From Acidobacteriaceae bacterium (lineage in GTDB: Bacteria; Acidobacteriota; Terriglobia; Bryobacterales; Bryobacteraceae), in assembly GCA_019240405.1 (NCBI GenBank), contig JAFAYL010000048.1, positions 62,001-126,000 of the forward strand: a stretch of 64,000 nt of DNA, written 5' to 3'. Both the position numbers and the translations under genes were made by a program. This document shows positions 44,030-51,642 of the stretch, piece after piece. Below the pieces are notes generated by a model. The model was not told where the DNA came from, did no database searches, and saw only the letters and a program-made list of their open reading frames with translations. The first letter of the stretch is position 1; the number at the start of each line of letters is the position of its first letter.

Positions 44030-44944
44030 ATGCACGTTAGGGTCCTCGGTGCAGCCGCCGGGGGCGGTTTTCCTCAGTGGAACTGTTCCTGCACAAACTG
44101 CAGGCGGCTGCGTCAAGGAACGTTTCCCGGACTGGCTCGGTCGCAAACTCAACTGGCGATCAGTAGCGATGGGGAGCGGTGGTTCCTAGTGAATGCAAGT
44201 CCTGACCTGCGATCTCAGATCGAATCTTTTCCTCCTCTAACTCCCCGGCCAACTCAATCGCGGCAATCCCCGATCACAGGTGTGATTTTGACCTCGGCAG
44301 AGATAGATGCCTCCCTGGGATTGCTGTTGTTGAGAGAATCGCAGCCGCTGGTCGTTTTTGCGACGGAGCCGGTCCGGCGAGTTTTGACAGAAGATAACAG
44401 CCTTTTTGCGGTTCTGCAGCGCGAGCCGGATCAAATTCGATGGGTGAGAATCGCTCCTGGAAGGGCGTTCGAGCTCGACTCAACTGCTATTCGCTGTACT
44501 CCTGTCTCGACTCATGGAGCCTTTCCTGGTTTCGTGCGGCCGGAGAGGGCGGCGCAGTTCGACGCGTCCGGCGCGGTGATTGGACTGATTTTGGAGGAAG
44601 CATCGAGACGAGTGGCGTTCTTCCCAGGTGCGCCACGAGTTGCTTCCGAATGGTTCGACGACATGGCCGGCTGTGACGCGATTCTGTTCGATGGTACGTT
44701 TTGGTCAGATGACGAATTGATTCGCGTGAAAGGGCGCGGCAAAACGGGGCGGCAGATGGGACATTTGCCCGTTGGAGACGCTGGCGGCACGCTCGAACAG
44801 TTCTCAGGGCTCGCCACGCCACGAAAAATATTCATTCATATCAACAACACCAATCCGATGCTCGATGAAGAGAGTGCTGAATACCATCGGGTTCGAGCGT
44901 CAGGTTGGGAGCTGGCCTTCGATGGAATGGAAATTTGCTTATGA
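44030..44944 (+). CDS. pqqB: PqqB, PQQ biosynthesis protein
   Basis: A 304-residue metallo-beta-lactamase-fold protein. The N-terminus GAAAGGGFPQWNCSCTNC is diagnostic for PqqB. A metal-centre region follows, and the ending shows DGTFWSDDELIRVKGRGKT, MGHLPVGD and HINNTNPML. PqqB is now thought to act as an iron-dependent hydroxylase on the cross-linked intermediate in PQQ synthesis. It follows pqqA by 10 bases, and its TGA overlaps the pqqC ATG (ATGA at 44941-44944). Its length matches the family. Confidence 0.95.
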   Translation: MHVRVLGAAAGGGFPQWNCSCTNCRRLRQGTFPGLARSQTQLAISSDGERWFLVNASPDLRSQIESFPPLTPRPTQSRQSPITGVILTSAEIDASLGLLLLRESQPLVVFATEPVRRVLTEDNSLFAVLQREPDQIRWVRIAPGRAFELDSTAIRCTPVSTHGAFPGFVRPERAAQFDASGAVIGLILEEASRRVAFFPGAPRVASEWFDDMAGCDAILFDGTFWSDDELIRVKGRGKTGRQMGHLPVGDAGGTLEQFSGLATPRKIFIHINNTNPMLDEESAEYHRVRASGWELAFDGMEICL

Positions 44945-45687
44945 GGCAGTCGGCGGAAAATGCTCTACTTACTCCTGAGCAATTGAAAAAACGCCTGCTA
45001 GCAGTAGGAGAGGATCGTTACCATCACAAGCATCCATTTCATTTGCTGATGCACAAGGGCGAGCTGACGCGCGGCCAGTTACAGGCATGGGCGCTGAACC
45101 GTTATTACTACCAAAGCCGGATTCCGGTGAAGGACTCAATCATTCTGTCTCGCAGCGATGATCCGGCATTTCGGCGCGCGTGGCGCAAGCGCATTCTCGA
45201 TCATGACGGAACGGATGGCGAGCCGGGTGGAATCGAGAAATGGATTAAACTGGCTGAGGCGACAGGTTTATCTGCCGAGCGCGTGAGCTCGGCGCATGAG
45301 GTTCTGCCCGGTGTGCGCTACGCCGTAGATGCGTACCTGAACCTGGTAAGCCAGCGTAGCCTGCTGGAAGCCGTAGCATCGTCGCTGACGGAACTTTTTT
45401 CGCGCAATTTGATCGCGTTGCGAATCAGTGCTTTGCGAGAACACTATCCTTGGCTCGCACCGGGCTTGACGTACTTCACCGCCCGATTGACGCAGGCTCC
45501 TGATGATGCTGCGTTTGCGCTCGATTGGGTTACGAAGCGCGCAAAAACACGTGAGCAGCAGGAGCTTGTCATCAATGCCCTCCAGGCCAAGTGCGACATG
45601 CTTTGGGCGCAATTGGATGCGATCTATTTTTCTTATGTTGAGCCTGGCTGGCCGCCTCCTGGGGCATTCCAGCCGGATGTGCAATGA
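44941..45687 (+). CDS. pqqC: PqqC, pyrroloquinoline-quinone synthase
   Basis: A 248-residue oxidase that performs the final ring-closure and oxidation of PQQ without a cofactor. It starts at ATG 44941 in the ATGA overlap with pqqB; a longer frame from 44905 is less likely. Family signatures RYHHKHPFH, LNRYYYQSRIPVKDSIIL and HDGTDGEPGGIEKW are present, as is HEVLPGVRYAVDAYLN. The all-helical heme-oxygenase-like fold is expected. The downstream pqqD ATG overlaps its stop by 4 bases. Confidence 0.95.
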   Translation: MRQSAENALLTPEQLKKRLLAVGEDRYHHKHPFHLLMHKGELTRGQLQAWALNRYYYQSRIPVKDSIILSRSDDPAFRRAWRKRILDHDGTDGEPGGIEKWIKLAEATGLSAERVSSAHEVLPGVRYAVDAYLNLVSQRSLLEAVASSLTELFSRNLIALRISALREHYPWLAPGLTYFTARLTQAPDDAAFALDWVTKRAKTREQQELVINALQAKCDMLWAQLDAIYFSYVEPGWPPPGAFQPDVQ

Positions 45688-45965
45688 AGCCGCCGGGTTT
45701 AGCAGAACGTCCAGCACTCAAGCCGGGCTGCAGACTCTCGCCTGCTTCCAATCCGGAATCGTTGCTTTTAATACCGGAAGGAGCATTGCGGCTACATGGA
45801 CCGGGCAGGCGAATTCTGGAGCTTTGCGATGGGCAACACACGCTGGCGGACGTGATTGACCAATTACAGATGGAATTTCCTTCCGCAGAGGCGAACCGCA
45901 TAGCCGGTGAAGTCGTAACCTACCTTTCACGGCTGCACGAAAAGGGCGCAATCGAGTTTCTATGA
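45684..45965 (+). CDS. pqqD: PqqD, peptide chaperone
   Basis: A 93-residue RiPP-recognition-element protein that binds the PqqA peptide and presents it to PqqE. The core LKPGCRLSPASNPESLLLIP and GRRILELCDGQHTLADVIDQ match PqqD. It starts in the ATGA overlap at the end of pqqC and its own stop overlaps the pqqE ATG (45962-45965). The stand-alone form is normal; in some species it is fused to PqqC or PqqE. Confidence 0.92.
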   Translation: MKPPGLAERPALKPGCRLSPASNPESLLLIPEGALRLHGPGRRILELCDGQHTLADVIDQLQMEFPSAEANRIAGEVVTYLSRLHEKGAIEFL

Positions 45966-47068
45966 TCGCCCCGCCGCAAGCGCTGATTGCTGAAGTAACT
46001 CACCGCTGCCCAATGCACTGCGTCTATTGCTCGAACCCATTAGAGATGCAGAGCGCGGATCGTGAGCTTTCTACAGACGCATGGACTGCGATCATTCGCG
46101 ACGCGGCCGGTTTGGGTTGTTTCCATCTTCATCTAACAGGCGGTGAGCCGCTTTCTCGAAAGGATGTCGAGCAGCTCGTGCGGGTAGCTCGTGACGCTGG
46201 ACTATATACGAATCTCATTACGTCTGGGCTTGGCCTCTCTCGAGCGCGTCTGAAGGATTTGGTCGCGGCCGGCCTCGATCATATTCAGCTCAGTTTTCAA
46301 GACAGCGTTGAGGAAACGGCCAATGCGATCGGCGGCGCGAGAGCCCATGCCTACAAGCTGCGCGTTGCAAGCTGGATTCGGGAGCACCGGCTCGCGTTCA
46401 CTGTCAATGCGGTCGTGCACCGGCACAATCTCGACCGTCTGCAAGAGTTCATTGGCTTAGCGGAACAGCTAAACGCGGACAAACTGGAGATTGCCAACGT
46501 GCAGTACTACGGTTGGGCATTTCGGAACCGCGATTATCTCATGCCCACGCGTGCGCAAGTAGCGAAATCGCTGCCGATTGTGGTAGCCGCTCAGGAACGT
46601 TTGAAAGGAAAGATGCGAATCGATTTCGTTCTTCCTGACTACTACGCGAAATATCCGAAACCGTGCATGGGCGGCTGGGGTCGAAAGCTCATCCTGATTG
46701 ATCCCGCGGGTCGGGTGATGCCTTGCCATGCCGCCGGTGTGATTCCCGGATTGCAATTTGAAAACGCTCAGGACAAGCCGCTGCGCTTCATTTGGGAGCA
46801 GTCGGATGCGTTTCAATGCTTCCGTGGCGATGAATGGATGCAGGAACCGTGCCGCTCATGCGAGCGCAAGGGAATCGATTTTGGGGGATGCCGCTGTCAG
46901 GCGTTCTTGCTGACTGGGGACGCAACCGCCACAGATCCCACTTGCTCGAAAGCTCCCGAGCGAAGCGCGGTCGATGAGGCTGTGTCGAAAGCCAATCGCG
47001 ACGACCAGCTTAATCAGCTACCGCGTGGAGACTGGGTTTATCGAATCGATCCGGTTATGCGCGCATAG
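45962..47068 (+). CDS. pqqE: PqqE, radical SAM enzyme of PQQ synthesis
   Basis: A 368-residue radical SAM enzyme that cross-links Glu16 and Tyr20 of PqqA. The catalytic cluster cysteines are C16, C20 and C23 in THRCPMHCVYCSNP. A C-terminal SPASM-type region with KPCMGGWG, PAGRVMPCHAAG, EPCRSCERKG, GGCRCQAF and DPTCSKAP supplies auxiliary clusters. The THLTGGEPL-like motif is LHLTGGEPLSR. It is the last pqq gene; no pqqF peptidase is nearby, so a protease elsewhere must release the intermediate. The ABC genes that follow begin 36 bases later. Confidence 0.95.
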   Translation: MIAPPQALIAEVTHRCPMHCVYCSNPLEMQSADRELSTDAWTAIIRDAAGLGCFHLHLTGGEPLSRKDVEQLVRVARDAGLYTNLITSGLGLSRARLKDLVAAGLDHIQLSFQDSVEETANAIGGARAHAYKLRVASWIREHRLAFTVNAVVHRHNLDRLQEFIGLAEQLNADKLEIANVQYYGWAFRNRDYLMPTRAQVAKSLPIVVAAQERLKGKMRIDFVLPDYYAKYPKPCMGGWGRKLILIDPAGRVMPCHAAGVIPGLQFENAQDKPLRFIWEQSDAFQCFRGDEWMQEPCRSCERKGIDFGGCRCQAFLLTGDATATDPTCSKAPERSAVDEAVSKANRDDQLNQLPRGDWVYRIDPVMRA

Positions 47069-47104
47069 TTGTCCGCCGAGCGGTTCGGCACCGTACTATA
47101 GTTC

Positions 47105-47734
47105 GTGGATCCAACGGTTCTCAAGAGCTTGCTGAGCGATGTCGCTCAACTTACGGGCGAGCATCTCCTTTTAGTGCTGGTCTCGTCAGCGATCGCCGTA
47201 TTGATTGGTGTAAGTGTCGGGATCACGGGCACCCGCCGCCCGGCGCTCCGGCGCACCTCGCTGGCAATTGCGAACGTGCTGCAAACCATTCCGAGCCTCG
47301 CGTTATTCGGTTTTTTGCTTCCCATCCCTTTCATCGGCGGAATCGGTAAACGAACGGCGATTATCAGCCTGGTTCTTTATTCGCTCTTGCCGATTCTGCG
47401 CAACACGATCGTCGGAATCGCGAGCGTAGATGCGCCGGTTCGCGAAGCGGCGGTCGCGATGGGGATGACCGACGCGCAATTGCTGCGCATGGTCGAGCTG
47501 CCGCTTGCCGCGCCGACGATCATTGCCGGGGTACGAATCGCGCTGGTCACAAATATCGGAACCGCCGTGATTGCGGCGGTCATCGGGGGAGGCGGGCTGG
47601 GCGTCCTGATCTTTCGCGGCGTGGCTTCTGTGGATACGGTCGAAATTCTGGCCGGAGCCATTCCCGCGGCAATATTGGCGCTGGTTGCCGATGCGGGCAT
47701 GTCTGTCCTAGAGCGGAGAATAGGGAAAAGATGA
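47105..47734 (+). CDS. ABC transporter permease, osmoprotectant (OpuBB/OpuCB) type
   Basis: A 209-residue inner-membrane permease with a GTG start and about five membrane helices. The EAA-like motif APVREAAVAMGMTDAQLLRMV and the ending GGGGLGVLIFRGVASVDT are typical of glycine-betaine/choline/carnitine permeases. Its stop overlaps the start of the binding-protein gene by 4 bases. No cognate ATPase gene of the OpuCA type is visible, so an ATPase elsewhere must be shared. It follows pqqE at 36 bases and might be transcribed with it. Confidence 0.88.
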   Translation: MDPTVLKSLLSDVAQLTGEHLLLVLVSSAIAVLIGVSVGITGTRRPALRRTSLAIANVLQTIPSLALFGFLLPIPFIGGIGKRTAIISLVLYSLLPILRNTIVGIASVDAPVREAAVAMGMTDAQLLRMVELPLAAPTIIAGVRIALVTNIGTAVIAAVIGGGGLGVLIFRGVASVDTVEILAGAIPAAILALVADAGMSVLERRIGKR

Positions 47735-48585
47735 GAGCAATTTTTATCCTGTTCTGCGTTGCGTGCCTGTCGTCCTGCTCGCGGCAAGGCGCGGTTGTGA
47801 TCGGTTCGAAGAATTTCACCGAGCAGGTGATCCTGGGTGAAATGGCCGCGCAGCAGCTCGAGCGGAAATTGCACATCCCTATCGAGCGGAGGCTGAATCT
47901 TGGAGGAACGCTTCTCGCTCATGAGGCGCTGGTCCACAGTCAAATCGACCTGTACCCTGAGTACACCGGAACTGCGAGCAGCGTGATTTTAAAGCAAAAG
48001 CCCGGGGAGGATCCCGCGAAAGTATACATGGAAGTCAAGGACGCTTATCGCGAGCGATTTCACTTGACATGGCTTCCGCCGCTCGGCTTTAACGATACGT
48101 TCGCAATGGTGGTGCGCCGGGAAGATGGCCAGCGGTTGAGCAGGCCCGAATTATCTTCGGCCCTTAGCAGAAGCTGGCGGTTGGGCGTTTTCTATGAGTT
48201 TTTGACTCGCCCCGACGGCTTGCGAAAACTGAATGATGTCTATTCACTCCATTGGCAAGGTACGCCAAAGAGCATGGATCTTGGGTTGTTGTATCAGGCC
48301 CTTGCGAAGAAGCAGATCGACATGGCGGCTGCTGATTCAACGGATGCGCCGCTCAGCGGCCCAAACTACATCGTTCTCGCGGACGATAAGAAAGCATTTC
48401 CGCCGTACAATGCGTGCTTCGTCGTTCGGGAGAATTTACTCCAGAACGCAGGAATTAAGTGGGCGCTAACGATGCTTTCCGGGCGTATTAGCGAAGAGAC
48501 AATGCGAGGTCTGAATCGACGCGTGGACATTGACCACCAGCCGGTTCAGCGTGTTGTAAGTGAGTTTCTGGCCAAAGAGCCTTGA
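47731..48585 (+). CDS. Osmoprotectant-type ABC substrate-binding lipoprotein (OpuBC/OpuCC-like)
   Basis: A 284-residue periplasmic binding protein with a lipoprotein-like signal (FCVACLSSCSRQG). The core motif GSKNFTEQVILGEMAAQQLE followed by GGTLLAHEAL and IDLYPEYTGTASS is diagnostic of the OpuBC family, which binds glycine betaine, choline or similar quaternary amines. The C-terminus contains NRRVDIDHQPVQRVVSEFL. It is translationally coupled to the upstream permease. Binding specificity cannot be read from sequence. Confidence 0.88.
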   Translation: MRAIFILFCVACLSSCSRQGAVVIGSKNFTEQVILGEMAAQQLERKLHIPIERRLNLGGTLLAHEALVHSQIDLYPEYTGTASSVILKQKPGEDPAKVYMEVKDAYRERFHLTWLPPLGFNDTFAMVVRREDGQRLSRPELSSALSRSWRLGVFYEFLTRPDGLRKLNDVYSLHWQGTPKSMDLGLLYQALAKKQIDMAAADSTDAPLSGPNYIVLADDKKAFPPYNACFVVRENLLQNAGIKWALTMLSGRISEETMRGLNRRVDIDHQPVQRVVSEFLAKEP

Positions 48586-48631
48586 GCGCTCGGGCTCGGA
48601 TGAGACTCTGTAAGCAGCTAATCCTTTCCGA

Positions 48632-49741
48632 ATGATCAACAAGCTTGTCCTCGAAAACTTAAAGGATCGCTGGGTCCGTACGCTCCTGAGCGCGCTCGTC
48701 GTGGGCGTGCAGGTGATGTCGATACTAACGCTGATCGGGCTCAGCCGCGGCATGCTGCAGGAGTCAGCGGCACACGCGAAAGGAACAGCCGCCGACATCT
48801 TTCTAAAGCCGGATTCGCAAGGTACGTTTTCCTTTTCGACGGGCCAATTGTCTGAGAAGTTTGTTGATTTCTTGGCCAAGCAGCCGCACGTGAAACAGGC
48901 AGTGGGAGTGCTGATGAGCCCGATTCAGGGCGAGCTAATCACTCCCATGAACGGCGTCGATATTCCGCGGTTCGAAAAAATGAGCGGCGGGTTCCGGTAC
49001 TTGGCAGGTGGACCGCCCCAGGCCCCCGATGATTTGATCGTCGATGAGTATTACGCGCGTCAACACAAGCTCCACGTTGGCCAAATCGTCAAGCTTCTGA
49101 ACCACAACTGGCGAGTCTGCGCCGTTGTGCAAGGCGGCGTGCTAGGCCGGCTGATTGTGCAGCTATCGACGCTACAGCGCCTGACTGCGAATGCGGCTCC
49201 TCCGCGCGTTTCGGAGATTCTGGTTAAGCTGGACAATCCCGCGCTGACCGATCAGGAAGTCGCGCATTTCAATCAGCTATTGCGCGGCAATCTCCAGGCC
49301 GTATCGATGGAGGCGTTTGTTTCGCAATTTAGTGTGAACAATATCCCCCAGCTAAGAGCCTTCATTTACGTCATTACGGTTATCGCCGTGATCGTTGGTT
49401 TTCTCGTCGTATTCCTATCGATGTACACGGCAGTGATCGAGCGAACGCGGGAGATCGGCATTCTGAAGGCGCTGGGCGCGAAGCCGCTCACTATTTTGGA
49501 CATTCTCGTCCGAGAAGCAGTCGTGCTGGCGCTTGTGGGCTGCATTCTCGGCATCGCGTTCTCGTTCGGAACGAAAGCACTGATCATGACCTTTATGCCC
49601 GCGTCGCTGCACGCGGTGAATGTACCGGATTGGTGGCCCATCGCCGGCGCGATCGCACTCGCTGGAGCGCTGCTCGGAGCAACATATCCCGGCTTGAAAG
49701 CTGCGCGACAGGATGCGATCGAGGCTTTAGCTTATGAGTGA
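48632..49741 (+). CDS. FtsX-like ABC permease (MacB/LolC class)
   Basis: A 369-residue inner-membrane protein. An N-terminal helix is followed by a periplasmic core (about 45-245) and a C-terminal FtsX domain with three helices (about 250-369; RTREIGILKALGAKPLTIL). These systems extrude peptides or antibiotics or move lipoproteins. The gene overlaps the LolD-type ATPase gene by 8 bases, forming a pair. It is separate from the osmoprotectant genes by 46 bases. The substrate is unknown. Confidence 0.88.
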   Translation: MINKLVLENLKDRWVRTLLSALVVGVQVMSILTLIGLSRGMLQESAAHAKGTAADIFLKPDSQGTFSFSTGQLSEKFVDFLAKQPHVKQAVGVLMSPIQGELITPMNGVDIPRFEKMSGGFRYLAGGPPQAPDDLIVDEYYARQHKLHVGQIVKLLNHNWRVCAVVQGGVLGRLIVQLSTLQRLTANAAPPRVSEILVKLDNPALTDQEVAHFNQLLRGNLQAVSMEAFVSQFSVNNIPQLRAFIYVITVIAVIVGFLVVFLSMYTAVIERTREIGILKALGAKPLTILDILVREAVVLALVGCILGIAFSFGTKALIMTFMPASLHAVNVPDWWPIAGAIALAGALLGATYPGLKAARQDAIEALAYE

Positions 49742-50444
49742 AGCTTCGGCTGTCGGCGAGCGCTCCCAGACGGGACTCGATATTATTCGGGTGCGTGGAC
49801 TGGAGAAGGTTTATCACGTCGGCGATGTAGATGTTCCCGCGCTCCGTGGCGTCGACCTGGACGTGAGGCGCGGCGAATTCCTTGCCGTCATCGGCCCTTC
49901 AGGTTCCGGCAAATCGACGCTCTTTCATATTTTGGGCGGACTGGCTCCGCCTACTGCGGGTCACGTCTATTTAGACGGTGTCGACCTGCGCGGATTGAAA
50001 GAATCGGAGCGGACAGAAATGCGGCAGAAGAAAGTTGGGTTTGTGTTTCAGAAATACAACCTGCTCCCCACCTTGACAGCGCGGGACAATATCGTCATTG
50101 CGCAGTCGCTCGCGGGCACAAGCGATTGGCCGCCGGGCTTCGACAGCATCTTGACTCTGCTTGGCATCAAGCACCGCCTCGATCATAAGCCGCGAGCGCT
50201 TTCGGGCGGTGAACAGCAGCGTGTAGCAATTGCCCGGGCCCTAGTGAATGAGCCAGCGATACTGCTCGCCGATGAACCAACCGGGAATCTCGACACCGCC
50301 AACTCGAACGCCGTTCTGGATATTCTTCGCGATTTGAACCATCGTGTGGGGCAAACGATTCTGATGATCACGCACAATCCTGAAGCCGCCGCGTTTGCGG
50401 ACAGGACGGTGACCATGCGAGACGGCAGAATTGTCGGTTCTTAA
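49734..50444 (+). CDS. ABC transporter ATP-binding protein (LolD/MacB type)
   Basis: A 236-residue ATPase with Walker A GPSGSGKSTL, Q-loop FVFQKYNLLPTLTARDNIV, signature LSGGEQQRVAIARAL, Walker B ILLADEPTGNLD and H-loop MITHNPEAA. The VFQxxNLLPTLTA-type Q-loop places it with the LolD/MacB/FtsE exporters, not the osmoprotectant ATPases. It overlaps the FtsX-like permease by 8 bases. Together they form a complete exporter core. An outer-membrane or adaptor partner is not visible here. Confidence 0.93.
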   Translation: MSEASAVGERSQTGLDIIRVRGLEKVYHVGDVDVPALRGVDLDVRRGEFLAVIGPSGSGKSTLFHILGGLAPPTAGHVYLDGVDLRGLKESERTEMRQKKVGFVFQKYNLLPTLTARDNIVIAQSLAGTSDWPPGFDSILTLLGIKHRLDHKPRALSGGEQQRVAIARALVNEPAILLADEPTGNLDTANSNAVLDILRDLNHRVGQTILMITHNPEAAAFADRTVTMRDGRIVGS

Positions 50445-50460
50445 ATACGTGGCCCGCTTC

Positions 50461-50670
50461 TTAGCGCAGGCTTTCGGGCGGGATGCGGTCGATAAGATCC
50501 CGGAGCGCGCCTAGCAGTTTGTCTACATTCTCCTTCTGCTGTACCATGCTCTGGCGCAATCCCTCGATATTGCGGTCAATGCGCTCGTGATCCGCCCAAT
50601 TCTTCTGGATGGATTGCTCCAAGCGTTCCATGCGCTCCCGCCAGTCGTAGCTGCCGTTTCCGTCAGGCAT
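50461..50670 (-). CDS. Small coiled-coil protein
   Basis: A 69-residue protein from ATG 50670, preceded by GGAGGGGAGATC; a longer frame to 50709 is less likely. The whole sequence after residue 10 is a charged coiled coil (WRERMERLEQSIQKNWADH, then VDKLLGALRDLIDRIP). Such short heptad-rich proteins are frequent in acidobacterial genomes and have no known function. The start overlaps the stop of the retropepsin-like gene, so the two are cotranscribed. Confidence 0.6.
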   Translation of the reverse strand: MPDGNGSYDWRERMERLEQSIQKNWADHERIDRNIEGLRQSMVQQKENVDKLLGALRDLIDRIPPESLR

Positions 50671-51616
50671 GTGATGATGATCTCCCCTCCAACCCACCCG
50701 CTGCTTCAATCCACATATGCATGCCTTTGAAATCGAACGTCACAACTCCGCGGCGAAGCAAGTCAGTCCCAACGGTAGCATCGAATTGCACGTTGGGAAC
50801 GTGAGCGTCTGAGGTTCCGAAATATAGCGGCGCGTCTTGCATGAGCTGAACATCATAAAAACTTTCCGTCGCACCTTCCGCGCGCGCCAGCTTTAGTCCG
50901 CCCTGAATATATGGAAAAAATTCCTTATGTTTCGCTTTGCTCTGCTTTTTCAGCGCAAGTTTCTCGACCGCGCCGGGATACACAAGCATTGTCCCGGAAA
51001 AAAGAGTGTCGAGTTGCGCCTCGACGGGCTGGCCGTTGATGGAAAATCCCGTCGTGGTCAGCGTGGGCGGACCGGAACTTCCGACATGTTTAATCGCGAG
51101 ATCGCCGCATTTCTGCGGGCAGGCCTGAGCTTCTGCTAGGGGCGCTGAGATTCGTATCAGGTGATTAGGATAGTCGAGCTGAAGCATCCGATTCTGGAAT
51201 GCGCGATACGTCAGCGCGCCATCGGCCGGTAAGCTTTGTGCCTTTTGCCCGTTCTGTTGTGGCTCCGAGGTGTCCAGGACCATGAAAGGGAAATCTCCCA
51301 ACGGCGCATCTCCGAGGTGAGCCCCGGGCACGACAGTCTGCTGAATCTGAGTAATATCCGTGCCATCATTTGCCTTCAGAGGCTGAAGCTGTAGTCCCAA
51401 GTTCTGCGCAGCCTTTGCGTCGAGGTACGAATTAGCCGCTCCGAGATCAATTAACAGACGGATCGTTTTCCCGTCGCCCGCAGCTAGATCGACGCAAGGA
51501 AGTCCTGAGCAATCTAGGAGAGGAACCTGCGTGAGCGGGGGCGAGGGGGTTTGAGCACCTATGCCGGCTGAAAGCAGGAACAAAGCACCCATTACGATCC
51601 AAACGGCTGGTCTCAC
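50663..51616 (-). CDS. Retropepsin-like aspartic-protease-fold protein
   Basis: A 317-residue secreted protein. The signal peptide (VWIVMGALFLLSAGIGAQ) is followed by two pepsin-like halves. The first catalytic-loop equivalent is LLIDLGAANSYLDAK, where the usual D-[ST]-G is D-L-G. The second half has VEAQLDTLFSGTMLVYPG, also atypical, and VGTDLLRRGVVTFDF near the end. The fold resembles bacterial gag-polyprotein-type aspartic proteases common in Acidobacteria, but activity is doubtful. It shares a transcript with the coiled-coil gene. Confidence 0.7.
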   Translation of the reverse strand: MRPAVWIVMGALFLLSAGIGAQTPSPPLTQVPLLDCSGLPCVDLAAGDGKTIRLLIDLGAANSYLDAKAAQNLGLQLQPLKANDGTDITQIQQTVVPGAHLGDAPLGDFPFMVLDTSEPQQNGQKAQSLPADGALTYRAFQNRMLQLDYPNHLIRISAPLAEAQACPQKCGDLAIKHVGSSGPPTLTTTGFSINGQPVEAQLDTLFSGTMLVYPGAVEKLALKKQSKAKHKEFFPYIQGGLKLARAEGATESFYDVQLMQDAPLYFGTSDAHVPNVQFDATVGTDLLRRGVVTFDFKGMHMWIEAAGGLEGRSSSHA

Positions 51617-51642
51617 ACTTCCATTGTCTCCGTCGCGGTAGC

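Noticed and set aside
49734-50444. ATPase as the missing partner of the osmoprotectant permease
   Set aside because: It overlaps the FtsX-type gene and its Q-loop is of the LolD/MacB type, so it belongs to that exporter.
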